DNA from: JAIVHA01 sp965367295
GTDB taxonomy: Bacteria; Pseudomonadota; Gammaproteobacteria; DSM-19610
NCBI GenBank assembly: GCA_965367295.1
Contig: CBDUHN010000023.1
Span: 1-51,557 of the forward strand
Direction of reading: 5' to 3'
DNA length: 51,557 nucleotides
The notes below the pieces were generated by a model. The model searched no databases, was not told where the DNA came from, and saw only the letters and a list, made by a program, of their open reading frames with translations. Shown here piece by piece: positions 34,883 through 42,723 of this stretch. Position numbers and translations under genes: made by a program. Positions within the stretch are counted from its first letter, which is position 1; the number at the start of each line of letters is the position of its first letter.

Positions 34883-37699
34883 ATGCGTTATCGTTATCTA
34901 GCTTTGCTGCTTTGTCTGCTGGGTCCCTGGATGTCAGCCCCGCTACTGGCCGAAGACAATGCCCCTGTATTTTCTCTCTACGAACAGGCCAGCCGTCTAT
35001 ACCAGGATAAGGAATACGATGCGGCCATCATCCAGCTCAAGAACGTCCTGCAGCAGGATCCCGGACATCTGCCTTCCCATGTACTGCTTGGCAAGAGCTA
35101 TCTGGAAACCGGTGATGGGGGTGGTGCCGAAAAGGAATTCACCCTGGCCCGCAAGATGGGCGCCGACCCGGTACTGGTGACGGTGCCACTGGCTCGGTCG
35201 CTGATGATGCAGGATCGCTATCAGCGGGTGATCGAGGAATTCTTTCCCGGTGCCTACCCTCTTGCCACACATCTCGATTTGCGCGTGCTGCGCGGTCAGG
35301 CCTACCTGGAGCTGTCCCACCTCGATGAAGCGGAACAGGAGTTCAGCGCCGCGCACGACCTGGATGTGATACGTCCTGAACCGCTGATCGGACTGGCCAC
35401 GGTGCAGCTGCGCCGCAATGAGCTGGAGCAGGCCGACCAGATCATGCAACAGGCCCGCGAAAGGGGTCCCGAAAATCCCGAGGTGTGGCATCTGGCCGGG
35501 GCCATTGAACATGCCCGCGGCAACCTCTGGCAGGCCGTGGAGCACTATAGCCGGGCCCTGGAACTCGAGCCGCGTCACCTGGCGGTGCGCATTGCGCGCG
35601 CGGGTGCATATATGGATCTTTCGCAGATGGAAAAAGCCAAGGCGGATATCGCCTTTCTGCGCGAGGAGTATCCCTACGATCCCCGTGCCGCCTATCTGCA
35701 GGGCGTGGTACTGGCTCGCGATGGCGATAGTGATGGTTCCCACACGGCCCTTGCTGAAGCCGCTGCAATCCTCGAACGAATACCACCGGAAGTATTGTAC
35801 CGGCATACCCCAAGCCTGTTGCTGGGCGGGTTGGTGCATTACAGCCTGAACCAGAATGAACAGGCGATCTCCATGCTCTCGGTCTACGTGGAGCGGGTAC
35901 CCGCCCAGTTGGGCGCGCGCAAACTGCTTGGTTCACTGCTGGTGCGAGAGGATGAACTGGAAAAGGCGGCCCGGATTCTGGAGCCGGCCCTGGATCGTGC
36001 GCCCAACGATGAAAGCCTGCTGACAATGCTGGGTTCCGTCTATGCCCGGCTCGGCCGGCATTTCAAGGCAACGGAGTTGCTCGGGCGGACACTGGAACTG
36101 AACCCGCAGAGCAGTGAGGCACGCCTGGAACAGGCCACCCTGGATCTGGTGCGCGGTCGTCGCGATGAGGCCATGACGGAGCTGGCCCGGGTTTTCGACC
36201 AATCGCACGATGACGAGCAGGCCGGCATGATGCTGGCGGTGCTGTACCTGCAGAACGGCACCGCCGACAAGGGCCTGGAGGTGGCGGAAAAGCTCATGGC
36301 CCGCGATCCCGATAACCTCACCCTGCAAAACCTGCATGCTGCCGCGCTGACCGCCAACGGCCAGCTGGATGCCGCACGTTCCGCGTATCAACAGATGCTG
36401 CAGCGTGATAGCGGATTTCTGCCGGCTCGCCTCAACCTGGCCAAACTGGACCGCGTTCAGGGCCGGCCGGATGCGGCACGTACGGCATTGGATGCCATCC
36501 TGCAGCAGTCTCCCAAGCATATCGAAGCCATCATGGAGATGGGCCGCCTTGCGGAACAGCAGGGAGATGCCGGGGCGGCGGTGCGCTGGCTGCGCAAGGC
36601 CCATGATCTCGAACCAGGCTCGCCCCACGTGGCTGGATACCTAGGCAATCTGTTACTGCGCGAGAATGAGCCTGGCGAGGCATTGCAGGTGGTGCGTACC
36701 GTGCTGCAACGTGACCCGAATAACCTGCTGATGCTGGAGCGACAGGGGCAGGCTGAACTGGCGCTGGGCCAGTATCTGCCCGCACGCAGCAGCTTCAAGA
36801 ACCTGTCCCAGTTGGCCGGCTTTGATACTCCACTGTTGTTGCGGGTGGCGCGCTACCAGCTTGCTGCGGAGGACCTGGATGGTGCTGCCTGGTCGGTGCA
36901 GAAGGCACTGGAAAATGCCCCCGATTCACTGGCTGCGCAGGTCATGATGGGGGAGATCGAGATGACCCAGGGCAAGACCGGGCAGATGGAAGCCCGTGCC
37001 CTCAGGATCCAGGAGCAGTGGCCCGAGGCCGGTGATGGGTTCCGGCTGCTGGGTAATCTATATACTCGCCAGGGGCAGGGCGATGAGGCCATCGCCCAGT
37101 ATCGTCTTGCCCTGAAGCGCAATGCCACTCAGGAGTCGGCCCTGCAACTGGCCAATGGCTACCGGCGGGCAGCGCGTGTGGAGGAGGCCATCGGTTTCCT
37201 CACGTCCTGGCTGGAGGAGCATCCCGATCACACCCCGGTGCGTCTGGCGCTGGCAGAGGCCTATTTGCAGAAGGGTGATCTGACCGCCGCCGCGGATGGT
37301 TACCAGTCGGTACGTGCGGTTGTGGGAGATGATCCCCGGGTGCTCAATAACCTTGCCACCATCGCATTGCGTCAGGGCAAGCTTGATGAGGCCCTGGAAC
37401 TGGCCCGTCGGGCCCATGACCTGGATGCCGAAAACCCCTTCATCAACGATACGCTGGGCTGGTCCCTGGTGCGGGCCGAGCGGGCGGAGGAGGGCCTGCG
37501 TTTCCTGAGGGAGGCCCAGCTACGCATCGCCAATCATCCTGAAATCCGCTACCATCTGGGGGCGGCATTAGCGGCCCTGGGGCGTGCATCGGAAGCGCGT
37601 GCTGAACTGCAGCAGGCGTTGGCGGGCAGAGAGGATTTCGAAGGTCGGGCCGATGCCCGGGCGCTGCTGCAAGGATTACATGAATCCCAAAGCCGCTAG
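34883..37699 (+). CDS. prsT: PEP-CTERM system TPR protein (PrsT-like)
   Basis: A 938-residue exported protein: a signal peptide (MRYRYLALLLCLLGPWMSAPLLA), then tetratricopeptide repeats over almost the whole length (helical pairs of the type YDAAIIQLKNVLQQDPGHLPSHVLLGKSYLETGD). Length and layout match PrsT, the TPR protein found with exosortase and extracellular polysaccharide genes. The neighbouring PEP-CTERM gene supports this. AGGA lies eight bases before ATG 34883; the frame is open further left but has no signal sequence there. No exosortase or polysaccharide gene is in the window. Confidence 0.78.
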   Translation: MRYRYLALLLCLLGPWMSAPLLAEDNAPVFSLYEQASRLYQDKEYDAAIIQLKNVLQQDPGHLPSHVLLGKSYLETGDGGGAEKEFTLARKMGADPVLVTVPLARSLMMQDRYQRVIEEFFPGAYPLATHLDLRVLRGQAYLELSHLDEAEQEFSAAHDLDVIRPEPLIGLATVQLRRNELEQADQIMQQARERGPENPEVWHLAGAIEHARGNLWQAVEHYSRALELEPRHLAVRIARAGAYMDLSQMEKAKADIAFLREEYPYDPRAAYLQGVVLARDGDSDGSHTALAEAAAILERIPPEVLYRHTPSLLLGGLVHYSLNQNEQAISMLSVYVERVPAQLGARKLLGSLLVREDELEKAARILEPALDRAPNDESLLTMLGSVYARLGRHFKATELLGRTLELNPQSSEARLEQATLDLVRGRRDEAMTELARVFDQSHDDEQAGMMLAVLYLQNGTADKGLEVAEKLMARDPDNLTLQNLHAAALTANGQLDAARSAYQQMLQRDSGFLPARLNLAKLDRVQGRPDAARTALDAILQQSPKHIEAIMEMGRLAEQQGDAGAAVRWLRKAHDLEPGSPHVAGYLGNLLLRENEPGEALQVVRTVLQRDPNNLLMLERQGQAELALGQYLPARSSFKNLSQLAGFDTPLLLRVARYQLAAEDLDGAAWSVQKALENAPDSLAAQVMMGEIEMTQGKTGQMEARALRIQEQWPEAGDGFRLLGNLYTRQGQGDEAIAQYRLALKRNATQESALQLANGYRRAARVEEAIGFLTSWLEEHPDHTPVRLALAEAYLQKGDLTAAADGYQSVRAVVGDDPRVLNNLATIALRQGKLDEALELARRAHDLDAENPFINDTLGWSLVRAERAEEGLRFLREAQLRIANHPEIRYHLGAALAALGRASEARAELQQALAGREDFEGRADARALLQGLHESQSR

Positions 37700-37737
37700 G
37701 GACTGTCAATGAAATTTACAGTCCGCCTTGAGCGGAC
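37700..37737 (+). repeat. two overlapping, mutually exclusive hairpins
   Basis: GGACTGT (37700-37706) pairs with ACAGTCC (37718-37724), while GTCCGC (37721-37726) pairs with GCGGAC (37732-37737). The arms share GTCC at 37721-37724, so only one can form in RNA. As DNA, the second is a palindromic site about 47 bases upstream of the sigma-54 promoter and could be an activator site. Confidence 0.45.
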
Positions 37738-37783
37738 GTGGCTGTATAGTGTAATTTATTGAAAATAAAATAAAAATAAATGT

Positions 37784-37799
37784 TGGTGTGAAATTTGCT
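37784..37799 (+). promoter_or_regulatory. sigma-54 (RpoN) promoter of the PEP-CTERM gene
   Basis: TTGGTGTGAAATTTGCT: the invariant GG (37785-37786) and GC (37797-37798) are exactly ten bases apart and the -12 half is TTTGCT. An AT-rich tract (37751-37781) lies just upstream, suitable for DNA bending. PEP-CTERM genes are known targets of RpoN with the PrsK/PrsR two-component system. The inferred transcript has a leader of about 110 bases. Confidence 0.78.
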
Positions 37800-37862
37800 T
37801 TGGTTATATGCAGTGAATATGGCAGGACAAGCCATATCAGTTACAACTAATAAGAAGCACAT

Positions 37863-37879
37863 CCGGGGACGGACCCCGG
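37863..37879 (+). promoter_or_regulatory. hairpin in the PEP-CTERM leader
   Basis: CCGGGG / CCCCGG around a five-base loop, about 42 bases before the start codon, in the leader implied by the sigma-54 promoter. It may stabilise the message. Confidence 0.35.
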
Positions 37880-37920
37880 GATTGCCTAAAAACGCACAAG
37901 ATCAAACACAGGTGATCGTA

Positions 37921-38679
37921 ATGAAACCGAGTCGATTCGTCTCCGCTGCCGTGTTGGGCCTGTCCCTGGCCGGCGCCGCTCTGCCTTCCCACGCCGCAAT
38001 TGATTGGGTTTTCGCCAGTGGCTGTATCAGCGGCTGCGGCACTCCTTCCAACGGCAATGTCCGGGAATACAGTTCCGCCGGCAACAGCGTGTTTGCCTCC
38101 GCCTGGTCCAATACGGGTTCCGGTGGAGACTTGCAAACCCAGCGGCTGTACCAGTACAACGGTAGCGGACTGGGTGTGAGGAACCGTGGCGAAGACGGCA
38201 CTTCCCCCAATCACTCCACCGATAACGCCGGTTACATCGATTCCGTACTGTTCGATTTCGACGGCAAGGCCGTGACCCTCGAACAGGTGAAGATCGGCTG
38301 GCGGCAGACCGATGCCGACATCACCCTGATGGCCTACACGGGTGTTGGTGCACCGAACCTGTCCGGTGGCTATGACTATGCCAGCCTGGCCTCCAATGGC
38401 TGGACCCACGTGGGTGACTACACCGACCTTTCCACTGGCAGCAACAAGGCCGTGAACAGTGGCGGTGTGTATACCTCCAGCTACTGGTTGATCAGTGCCT
38501 TCAACAATCAGATCAGCAGTGCCAATATTTCCAGCGGTAATGATTATTTCAAGATCTACTCTGTTGCCGGTTCATTCTTTACTCCCAACAACACGGTTCC
38601 GGAACCGGGCAGTCTGGCCCTGCTGGGTTTGACCCTGCCACTGCTGGCCTGGCGGCGTCGACGGGCGGCACGGATGTAA
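37921..38679 (+). CDS. PEP-CTERM sorting-domain exported protein
   Basis: A 252-residue secreted protein: a signal peptide (residues 1-25, cleavage after PSHA), a low-complexity Ser/Gly/Asn-rich beta-type domain, and a C-terminal sorting signal made of VPEP (about 226-229), a hydrophobic helix GSLALLGLTLPLLAW and a basic tail RRRRAARM. Exosortase recognises this signal and removes it at the inner membrane. Such proteins are linked to extracellular matrix or floc formation. Two cysteines lie close together near the mature N-terminus (GCISGC). The gene is alone between its promoter and a strong terminator. Confidence 0.92.
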   Translation: MKPSRFVSAAVLGLSLAGAALPSHAAIDWVFASGCISGCGTPSNGNVREYSSAGNSVFASAWSNTGSGGDLQTQRLYQYNGSGLGVRNRGEDGTSPNHSTDNAGYIDSVLFDFDGKAVTLEQVKIGWRQTDADITLMAYTGVGAPNLSGGYDYASLASNGWTHVGDYTDLSTGSNKAVNSGGVYTSSYWLISAFNNQISSANISSGNDYFKIYSVAGSFFTPNNTVPEPGSLALLGLTLPLLAWRRRRAARM

Positions 38680-38711
38680 TAACAGCCATACCCAGTATGG
38701 GCTGCATATGA

Positions 38712-38738
38712 CAGGGGGCTTCGGCCCCCTGTTTTTTT
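38712..38738 (+). terminator. terminator after the PEP-CTERM gene
   Basis: CAGGGGGC / GCCCCCTG stem with a TTCG-type loop and seven T residues (38732-38738), 33 bases after the stop. It separates the gene from hypD, which converges from the right. Confidence 0.93.
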
Positions 38739-38799
38739 GTCCGGTTTTTCTACTCGGTGGGGAGTGGCGGGTTTTCTCTTACCGCCTGATGATAAGCGG

Positions 38800-39906
38800 T
38801 TATGCGTTGTGTTCCACCGCTTCGCGGATACCGCCCGCCCACCAGATTCGGCAGGCGCCTTCGTCGGATACCATGCAGGGACCGATAGGGGTGCGCGGGG
38901 TACAGGCCTTGCCATAGAGTTTGCATTGATTGGGGTAGCGCTTGCCTAGTACTACCCGCGCGCAGTCGCAGCCAGGTGGCATCTCGCCGGCACGTTTGCG
39001 GGCATCATCACGGTAGTGGGGCAGTTGCTGGTGTACGTCCTTGTGACGGTAGGCATCGTTTAACACATAGCCGGAAGCGGGGATGGTGCCAACTCCACGC
39101 CAGGTTGCATCGGCAACATTCAGGGTCTGCTGCATCAGTCGCTGGGCAGCCTGGTTACCGCCGGGACGCACGATTTCAGGATAGCAGTTATCGAGAAAGC
39201 GCCGATCTTCCAGATGCTGGCGCAGAACGGAATATAACGCCGCCAGTAGTGATTCGGGTGTAAAGCCGGCCACCGCCGCCGGCAGACCGTGTTTCTCGAC
39301 TACGAACTCCCATTCCTCGGGGCCCATGATGGTGGATACATGTCCTGGTGCAATCAGGGCCTCGAAGCCCGGTTGCTCGGAATCAAGCAGCATGGCCACT
39401 GCGGGCCAGGTAAGTCTGCCCGACAGCAGCATCAGCAGGTTATCCGGGCTGCCTTCCGCCAGCATGGCGGCCACCGGGGCGGTGGTGGTCTCAAAGCCGG
39501 CGGCAAAGAACACCACGGTGCGATCCGGGTTGTCGCGGGCGATGGAGGCTGCTTCGGAGGGCGAGGCGATGGGACGGATATCCGCACCGGCCGCCTTGGC
39601 CTGTTCCAGGGAGCGGATATCGGCCTTTTTCACATTGACCGGCACTCGCAGCATATCGCCAAAGGCCACCAGGATGAGATTCTCATGGAGAGCGAGCTGA
39701 ATGGCTTCGTAGACGTCTTCTTCAGGGCATACGCAGACCGGACAGCCGGGGCCGGGGATGAGTTCGATGGCCGGTGGCAGTGCGCCGCGCAGGCCGGCCA
39801 TAGTGATGGAACGTTCGTGACCGCCGCAGACATTCATTACCCGCACCTTGCCCTGCAGGGGTAACTGATGAATCCGTTGCAGCCATTCCTTTGCTTTCGT
39901 GGACAT
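38800..39906 (-). CDS. hypD: [NiFe] hydrogenase maturation protein HypD
   Basis: Iron-sulfur protein that, with HypC, assembles the Fe(CN)2CO group of the hydrogenase active site. The 368 residues show NVCGGHE (about 26-32), GPGCPVC (about 52-58), PGHVSTIMG and the C-terminal cysteine cluster CDCARVVLGKRYPNQCKLYGKAC ... IGPCMVSDEGAC for the [4Fe-4S] centre. It is the last gene of hypC-A-B-D on the minus strand. Confidence 0.96.
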   Translation of the reverse strand: MSTKAKEWLQRIHQLPLQGKVRVMNVCGGHERSITMAGLRGALPPAIELIPGPGCPVCVCPEEDVYEAIQLALHENLILVAFGDMLRVPVNVKKADIRSLEQAKAAGADIRPIASPSEAASIARDNPDRTVVFFAAGFETTTAPVAAMLAEGSPDNLLMLLSGRLTWPAVAMLLDSEQPGFEALIAPGHVSTIMGPEEWEFVVEKHGLPAAVAGFTPESLLAALYSVLRQHLEDRRFLDNCYPEIVRPGGNQAAQRLMQQTLNVADATWRGVGTIPASGYVLNDAYRHKDVHQQLPHYRDDARKRAGEMPPGCDCARVVLGKRYPNQCKLYGKACTPRTPIGPCMVSDEGACRIWWAGGIREAVEHNA

Positions 39907-39916
39907 GTGTGATCCC

Positions 39917-40765
39917 TCAGCCGCCGGAATGAGCGGGGGTATTGCGGGTAGCGGCAGCGTGTTGCTGGATGCCTTCGGGCTGTATGGCTGGGGTCAGGGT
40001 ATTCCCATCCTGTATGCGTCTACGATGGGCGGTCAGTTCGTTGCGCAGCCAGTCGAGCCAGGCCTCCAGTTGTAAGCCCTTGCGTGCCGACATGGTGATT
40101 ACAGGCGCGGTATTGGCCAGGGCGCGCAGATGCCGCTCGGCGGCCGCCGGGTCGAAATCGTCCAGCACCGCCAGCAGGTCTGACTTGGTCAGCAGCATCA
40201 GATCGGTGCCGCGGAACATGACCGGATACTTGGCCGGTTTGTCCTCGCCCTCGGTGACGGACAACAGGGTGACATTGCGATGATGGCCAAGGTCGAAACT
40301 GGCCGGACAGACCAGGTTGCCAACATTCTCGATAAACAGGATATCCAGGGTGTCGAGGTCCAGTTGATGCAGGGCATCATGGACCATGTGGGCATCGAGA
40401 TGACAGGCGGTGCCGGTGACGATCTGTACGGCGGGAACGCCGCGGGCGCGGATACGCTCGGCATCGTTTTCGGTTTCCAGATCCCCTTCGATGACCCCGA
40501 TACGAAATTCATCGCCCAGGGCTTCAATGGTAGCCTCCAGCAGGGCGGTCTTGCCGGAGCCGGGTGAGGACATGAGGTTGATGGCCAGTACCTCATGGCC
40601 ATCGAAATGCCGGCGGTTATGCAGCGCCTGCAGGTCATTCTCGGACAGCAGGTTGCGCAACACGGTGATGGCGCGCTTACCGTCATTGGTACGGGCCAGC
40701 TTGCCCTGTCCGCGGATCAGATGCTGATTGCCAGGTGTAATGTTGCAACCACAGGTATCGCACAT
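39917..40765 (-). CDS. hypB: hydrogenase nickel incorporation GTPase HypB
   Basis: GTPase that, with HypA, inserts nickel into the large subunit. The 282 residues have the N-terminal high-affinity motif CDTCGC (2-7), the P-loop SSPGSGKT (66-73), the metal-site segment GTACHLDAHMV and the NVGNLVCP motif. The long His-rich nickel-storage stretch of some homologues is absent. The C-terminal tail past about 245 is longer than in E. coli and rich in Gln, Ala and Thr. It is ten bases from hypD. Confidence 0.96.
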   Translation of the reverse strand: MCDTCGCNITPGNQHLIRGQGKLARTNDGKRAITVLRNLLSENDLQALHNRRHFDGHEVLAINLMSSPGSGKTALLEATIEALGDEFRIGVIEGDLETENDAERIRARGVPAVQIVTGTACHLDAHMVHDALHQLDLDTLDILFIENVGNLVCPASFDLGHHRNVTLLSVTEGEDKPAKYPVMFRGTDLMLLTKSDLLAVLDDFDPAAAERHLRALANTAPVITMSARKGLQLEAWLDWLRNELTAHRRRIQDGNTLTPAIQPEGIQQHAAATRNTPAHSGG

Positions 40766-40804
40766 GGAGTTTTCCTCCCGAGGTGGAAAAAAGGGTACCG
40801 TTGC

Positions 40805-41149
40805 TCAGCACTCCAGTTCAACACTGGCGAGCAGCAATTCGTCACCGCTCACCAGCTGGGTATGATAATCGCCGCAGGTGCCGCACAGCAGGCGATTCGG
40901 CAGGGCGTCGGTTTCGGCACCGCACTGCTCGCAGCGCACCCGGACCGGCAGGCTTTCCAGTTCGAGTGCGGCGGTATCGGCCAGAGTACCCGCACTGGCA
41001 ATAGGGAAAGCCTGTGCCAGCAGTTGTGGCTCGACGCCCGACAGGGGGCCGACCTGGACGCGGATGCGGGTGACCAGGCGGGCCTGCTGCTGCCGGGCGA
41101 TCTCCATCACCTGCTGCAACATGCTCTGGCATACCGCCAGTTCATGCAT
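40805..41149 (-). CDS. hypA: hydrogenase nickel metallochaperone HypA
   Basis: A 114-residue nickel-binding protein with the conserved MHE start (His2 binds nickel) and a zinc site formed by two CxxC pairs (CEQC and CGTC, about 74-94). The start overlaps the hypC stop by eight bases, so the two are coupled. Confidence 0.96.
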   Translation of the reverse strand: MHELAVCQSMLQQVMEIARQQQARLVTRIRVQVGPLSGVEPQLLAQAFPIASAGTLADTAALELESLPVRVRCEQCGAETDALPNRLLCGTCGDYHTQLVSGDELLLASVELEC

Positions 41150-41384
41150 TTTGCGGGGCCCCGCTCAGGGCCAGCATTTCGTCATACAGTTCCCAGGCGG
41201 AACGGGCATCCTGCGGGGTCATTTTCTGAATTGCATAGCCCACGTGCACCATGACGAAGTCACCAGGTGTGATTGCCTCTTCCTGCATCAGGAACAGACT
41301 CACATCGCGTTGGACACCTTTGGCTTCACAGTGAGCGATGAAGCCATCGACGGCGGTTACCTGCATGGGGATTCCTAGGCACAT
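41142..41384 (-). CDS. hypC: hydrogenase maturation chaperone HypC
   Basis: An 80-residue chaperone that carries the Fe(CN)2CO unit from HypD to the large subunit. It has the essential N-terminal Cys2 (MCLGIPMQV) and the VHVGYAIQKM motif. It is the first gene of the hyp operon on the minus strand. AAGGACC precedes the start and lies in the palindrome GGACCGGTCC (41387-41396). Confidence 0.95.
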   Translation of the reverse strand: MCLGIPMQVTAVDGFIAHCEAKGVQRDVSLFLMQEEAITPGDFVMVHVGYAIQKMTPQDARSAWELYDEMLALSGAPQNA

Positions 41385-41809
41385 GGGACCGGTCCTTTTG
41401 GTGAAAGGCGAAGATTTTCAATCTTGCACTATGCTTGATTATATCGAGTTTAGCCTACACCCAGTTATGCCAGGGTGCCACCCCGGCAAAAACCGGATAT
41501 GGACCGGAATCGGAGTAATTGTTGATCCGGATCATCGTTCGGGATAGGGGGGAGCGTATGGTGTGAACCAACGTATGGTTGCCTCAATGCCCCGTATTCA
41601 CGGGGGGAGGGTTGCGTTAGTATCAGTGGCACAGCACGGAGCACCGGTATCAACCAGGGAAGGCAGGTACTGTTCGCTATACCGGTATGGGGCATCGTGG
41701 TGGGCTGCCCTCGGGTATATGGCCGGCGATAGTGGTATGAAGGGTTTGAGGTGAACTGCCGGGGTATTGGCAGCAACAATAACGCATGCATTGATCAAGA
41801 GAGACAGGC
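41385..41809. promoter_or_regulatory. divergent intergenic region between hyp and hyn operons
   Basis: 425 bases with no gene. It must hold both operon promoters. On the minus strand TATAAT (plus-strand ATTATA, 41438-41443) is a good -10 about 55 bases before hypC, without a clear -35. ACCGGTAT occurs at 41643-41650 and 41681-41688, and ATACCGGT at 41679-41686, so the sites form both direct and inverted repeats about 38 bases apart; they could bind a regulator. GATCCGGATC (palindrome) lies near 41534. No GG-N10-GC sigma-54 site was found on either strand. Confidence 0.45.
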
Positions 41810-42283
41810 ATGGAATCCAATGTGCTGGTACTCGGAGTAGGTAATACTCTATTGAGTGACGAGGGTGCAGGCGTACACGCCATTCATGCCCTTGAGGCCG
41901 ATGAGCCATCCATTCCCGAGATTCGCTACTTGGATGGTGGCACGCTCAGCTTTGTGCTCGCCGGCGCCATCGAGGAAAGTGATCAACTCATTGTCGTGGA
42001 TGCCGCTGAGTTCGGCGAACCGGCGGGCACCGTTCGCTGTTTCGAGGGTGAGGCCATGGACAGCTTCCTGGGTAGTAACCGTAAACGCAGCGTACACGAG
42101 GTCAGCCTGCTGGATCTCATGGCAGTGGCGCATCTTGCCGGTCATCTGCCGGAGCGCAGGGCACTGATCGGCATCCAGCCGCAAAACCTCGATTGGGGGC
42201 ATGATCCAAGTCCGGCGGTGCAGGCCGGTATCGGGGTTGCCTGCGACCAGGTTCGCAGCCTGATTCAGAGGTGGCGCACATGA
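41810..42283 (+). CDS. hynD: hydrogenase maturation endopeptidase
   Basis: Removes the C-terminal peptide of the hydrogenase large subunit after nickel insertion. The 157 residues (HybD/HyaD family) have the start VLVLGVGNTLLSDEGAG and the three nickel-sensing residues Glu18, Asp64 (VVDAAEFG) and His96 (SVHEVSL), matching E. coli HybD E16/D62/H93. Its substrate is probably HynL, whose C-terminal tail is present here. The stop overlaps the next start (ATGA). Confidence 0.92.
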   Translation: MESNVLVLGVGNTLLSDEGAGVHAIHALEADEPSIPEIRYLDGGTLSFVLAGAIEESDQLIVVDAAEFGEPAGTVRCFEGEAMDSFLGSNRKRSVHEVSLLDLMAVAHLAGHLPERRALIGIQPQNLDWGHDPSPAVQAGIGVACDQVRSLIQRWRT

Positions 42284-42702
42284 GTCATCTTACTGACATC
42301 CCGGTTACCGTGATCAATGGCGAGGATGATTTCGATGCCCCCAATGGTCGCGCCCTGCTGGTGGAACTGGAAGGCCTGCTTGAAAATCTGGTGCAGCACG
42401 GCCGTGAGGGCAGCATCGACCTGCGCTCGCTGCCGCTGTCGCCGCGGGATCTGGAATACCTGCGGGAACAACTGGGGCACGGCGAAGTGGACGTCGAGGT
42501 GAATGCCCTGGGTCCGAGCCGGATCTATGAAACCGCCATCCATGGTATCTGGTGGGTGCGACACTACAACAGTAATGATGAGGTGATGGCCGAGTTTCTT
42601 GAACTCACCCATTGCCCGGACATCATTCGCGCGCATCCGGCTGATGTGCGGGACAGTATCGAGGTATTACGCAGTAAGATTCTGGAAAACTCACAAGGCT
42701 GA
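42280..42702 (+). CDS. hupH: HupH/HyaF-type hydrogenase expression protein
   Basis: A 140-residue protein matching the C-terminal domain of HupH/HyaF (DLRSLPLSPRDLEYLREQLGHGEVDVEVNALGPSRIYETAIHGIWWVRHYN ... EFLELTHCPDIIRAH). Family members help cofactor insertion into the small subunit, but this form is about half the length of HupH and lacks its N-terminal domain. It overlaps hynD by four bases and precedes hynS by 21 bases. Confidence 0.85.
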   Translation: MSHLTDIPVTVINGEDDFDAPNGRALLVELEGLLENLVQHGREGSIDLRSLPLSPRDLEYLREQLGHGEVDVEVNALGPSRIYETAIHGIWWVRHYNSNDEVMAEFLELTHCPDIIRAHPADVRDSIEVLRSKILENSQG

Positions 42703-42723
42703 AAAAGTTCGCGGGAGGCGACC

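Noticed and set aside
41629..41645. TGGCAC...GGAGCA as a sigma-54 promoter for the hyn operon
   Set aside because: GG and GC are 12 rather than 10 bases apart, and the -12 half is not TTGC, so it fails the strict spacing rule.
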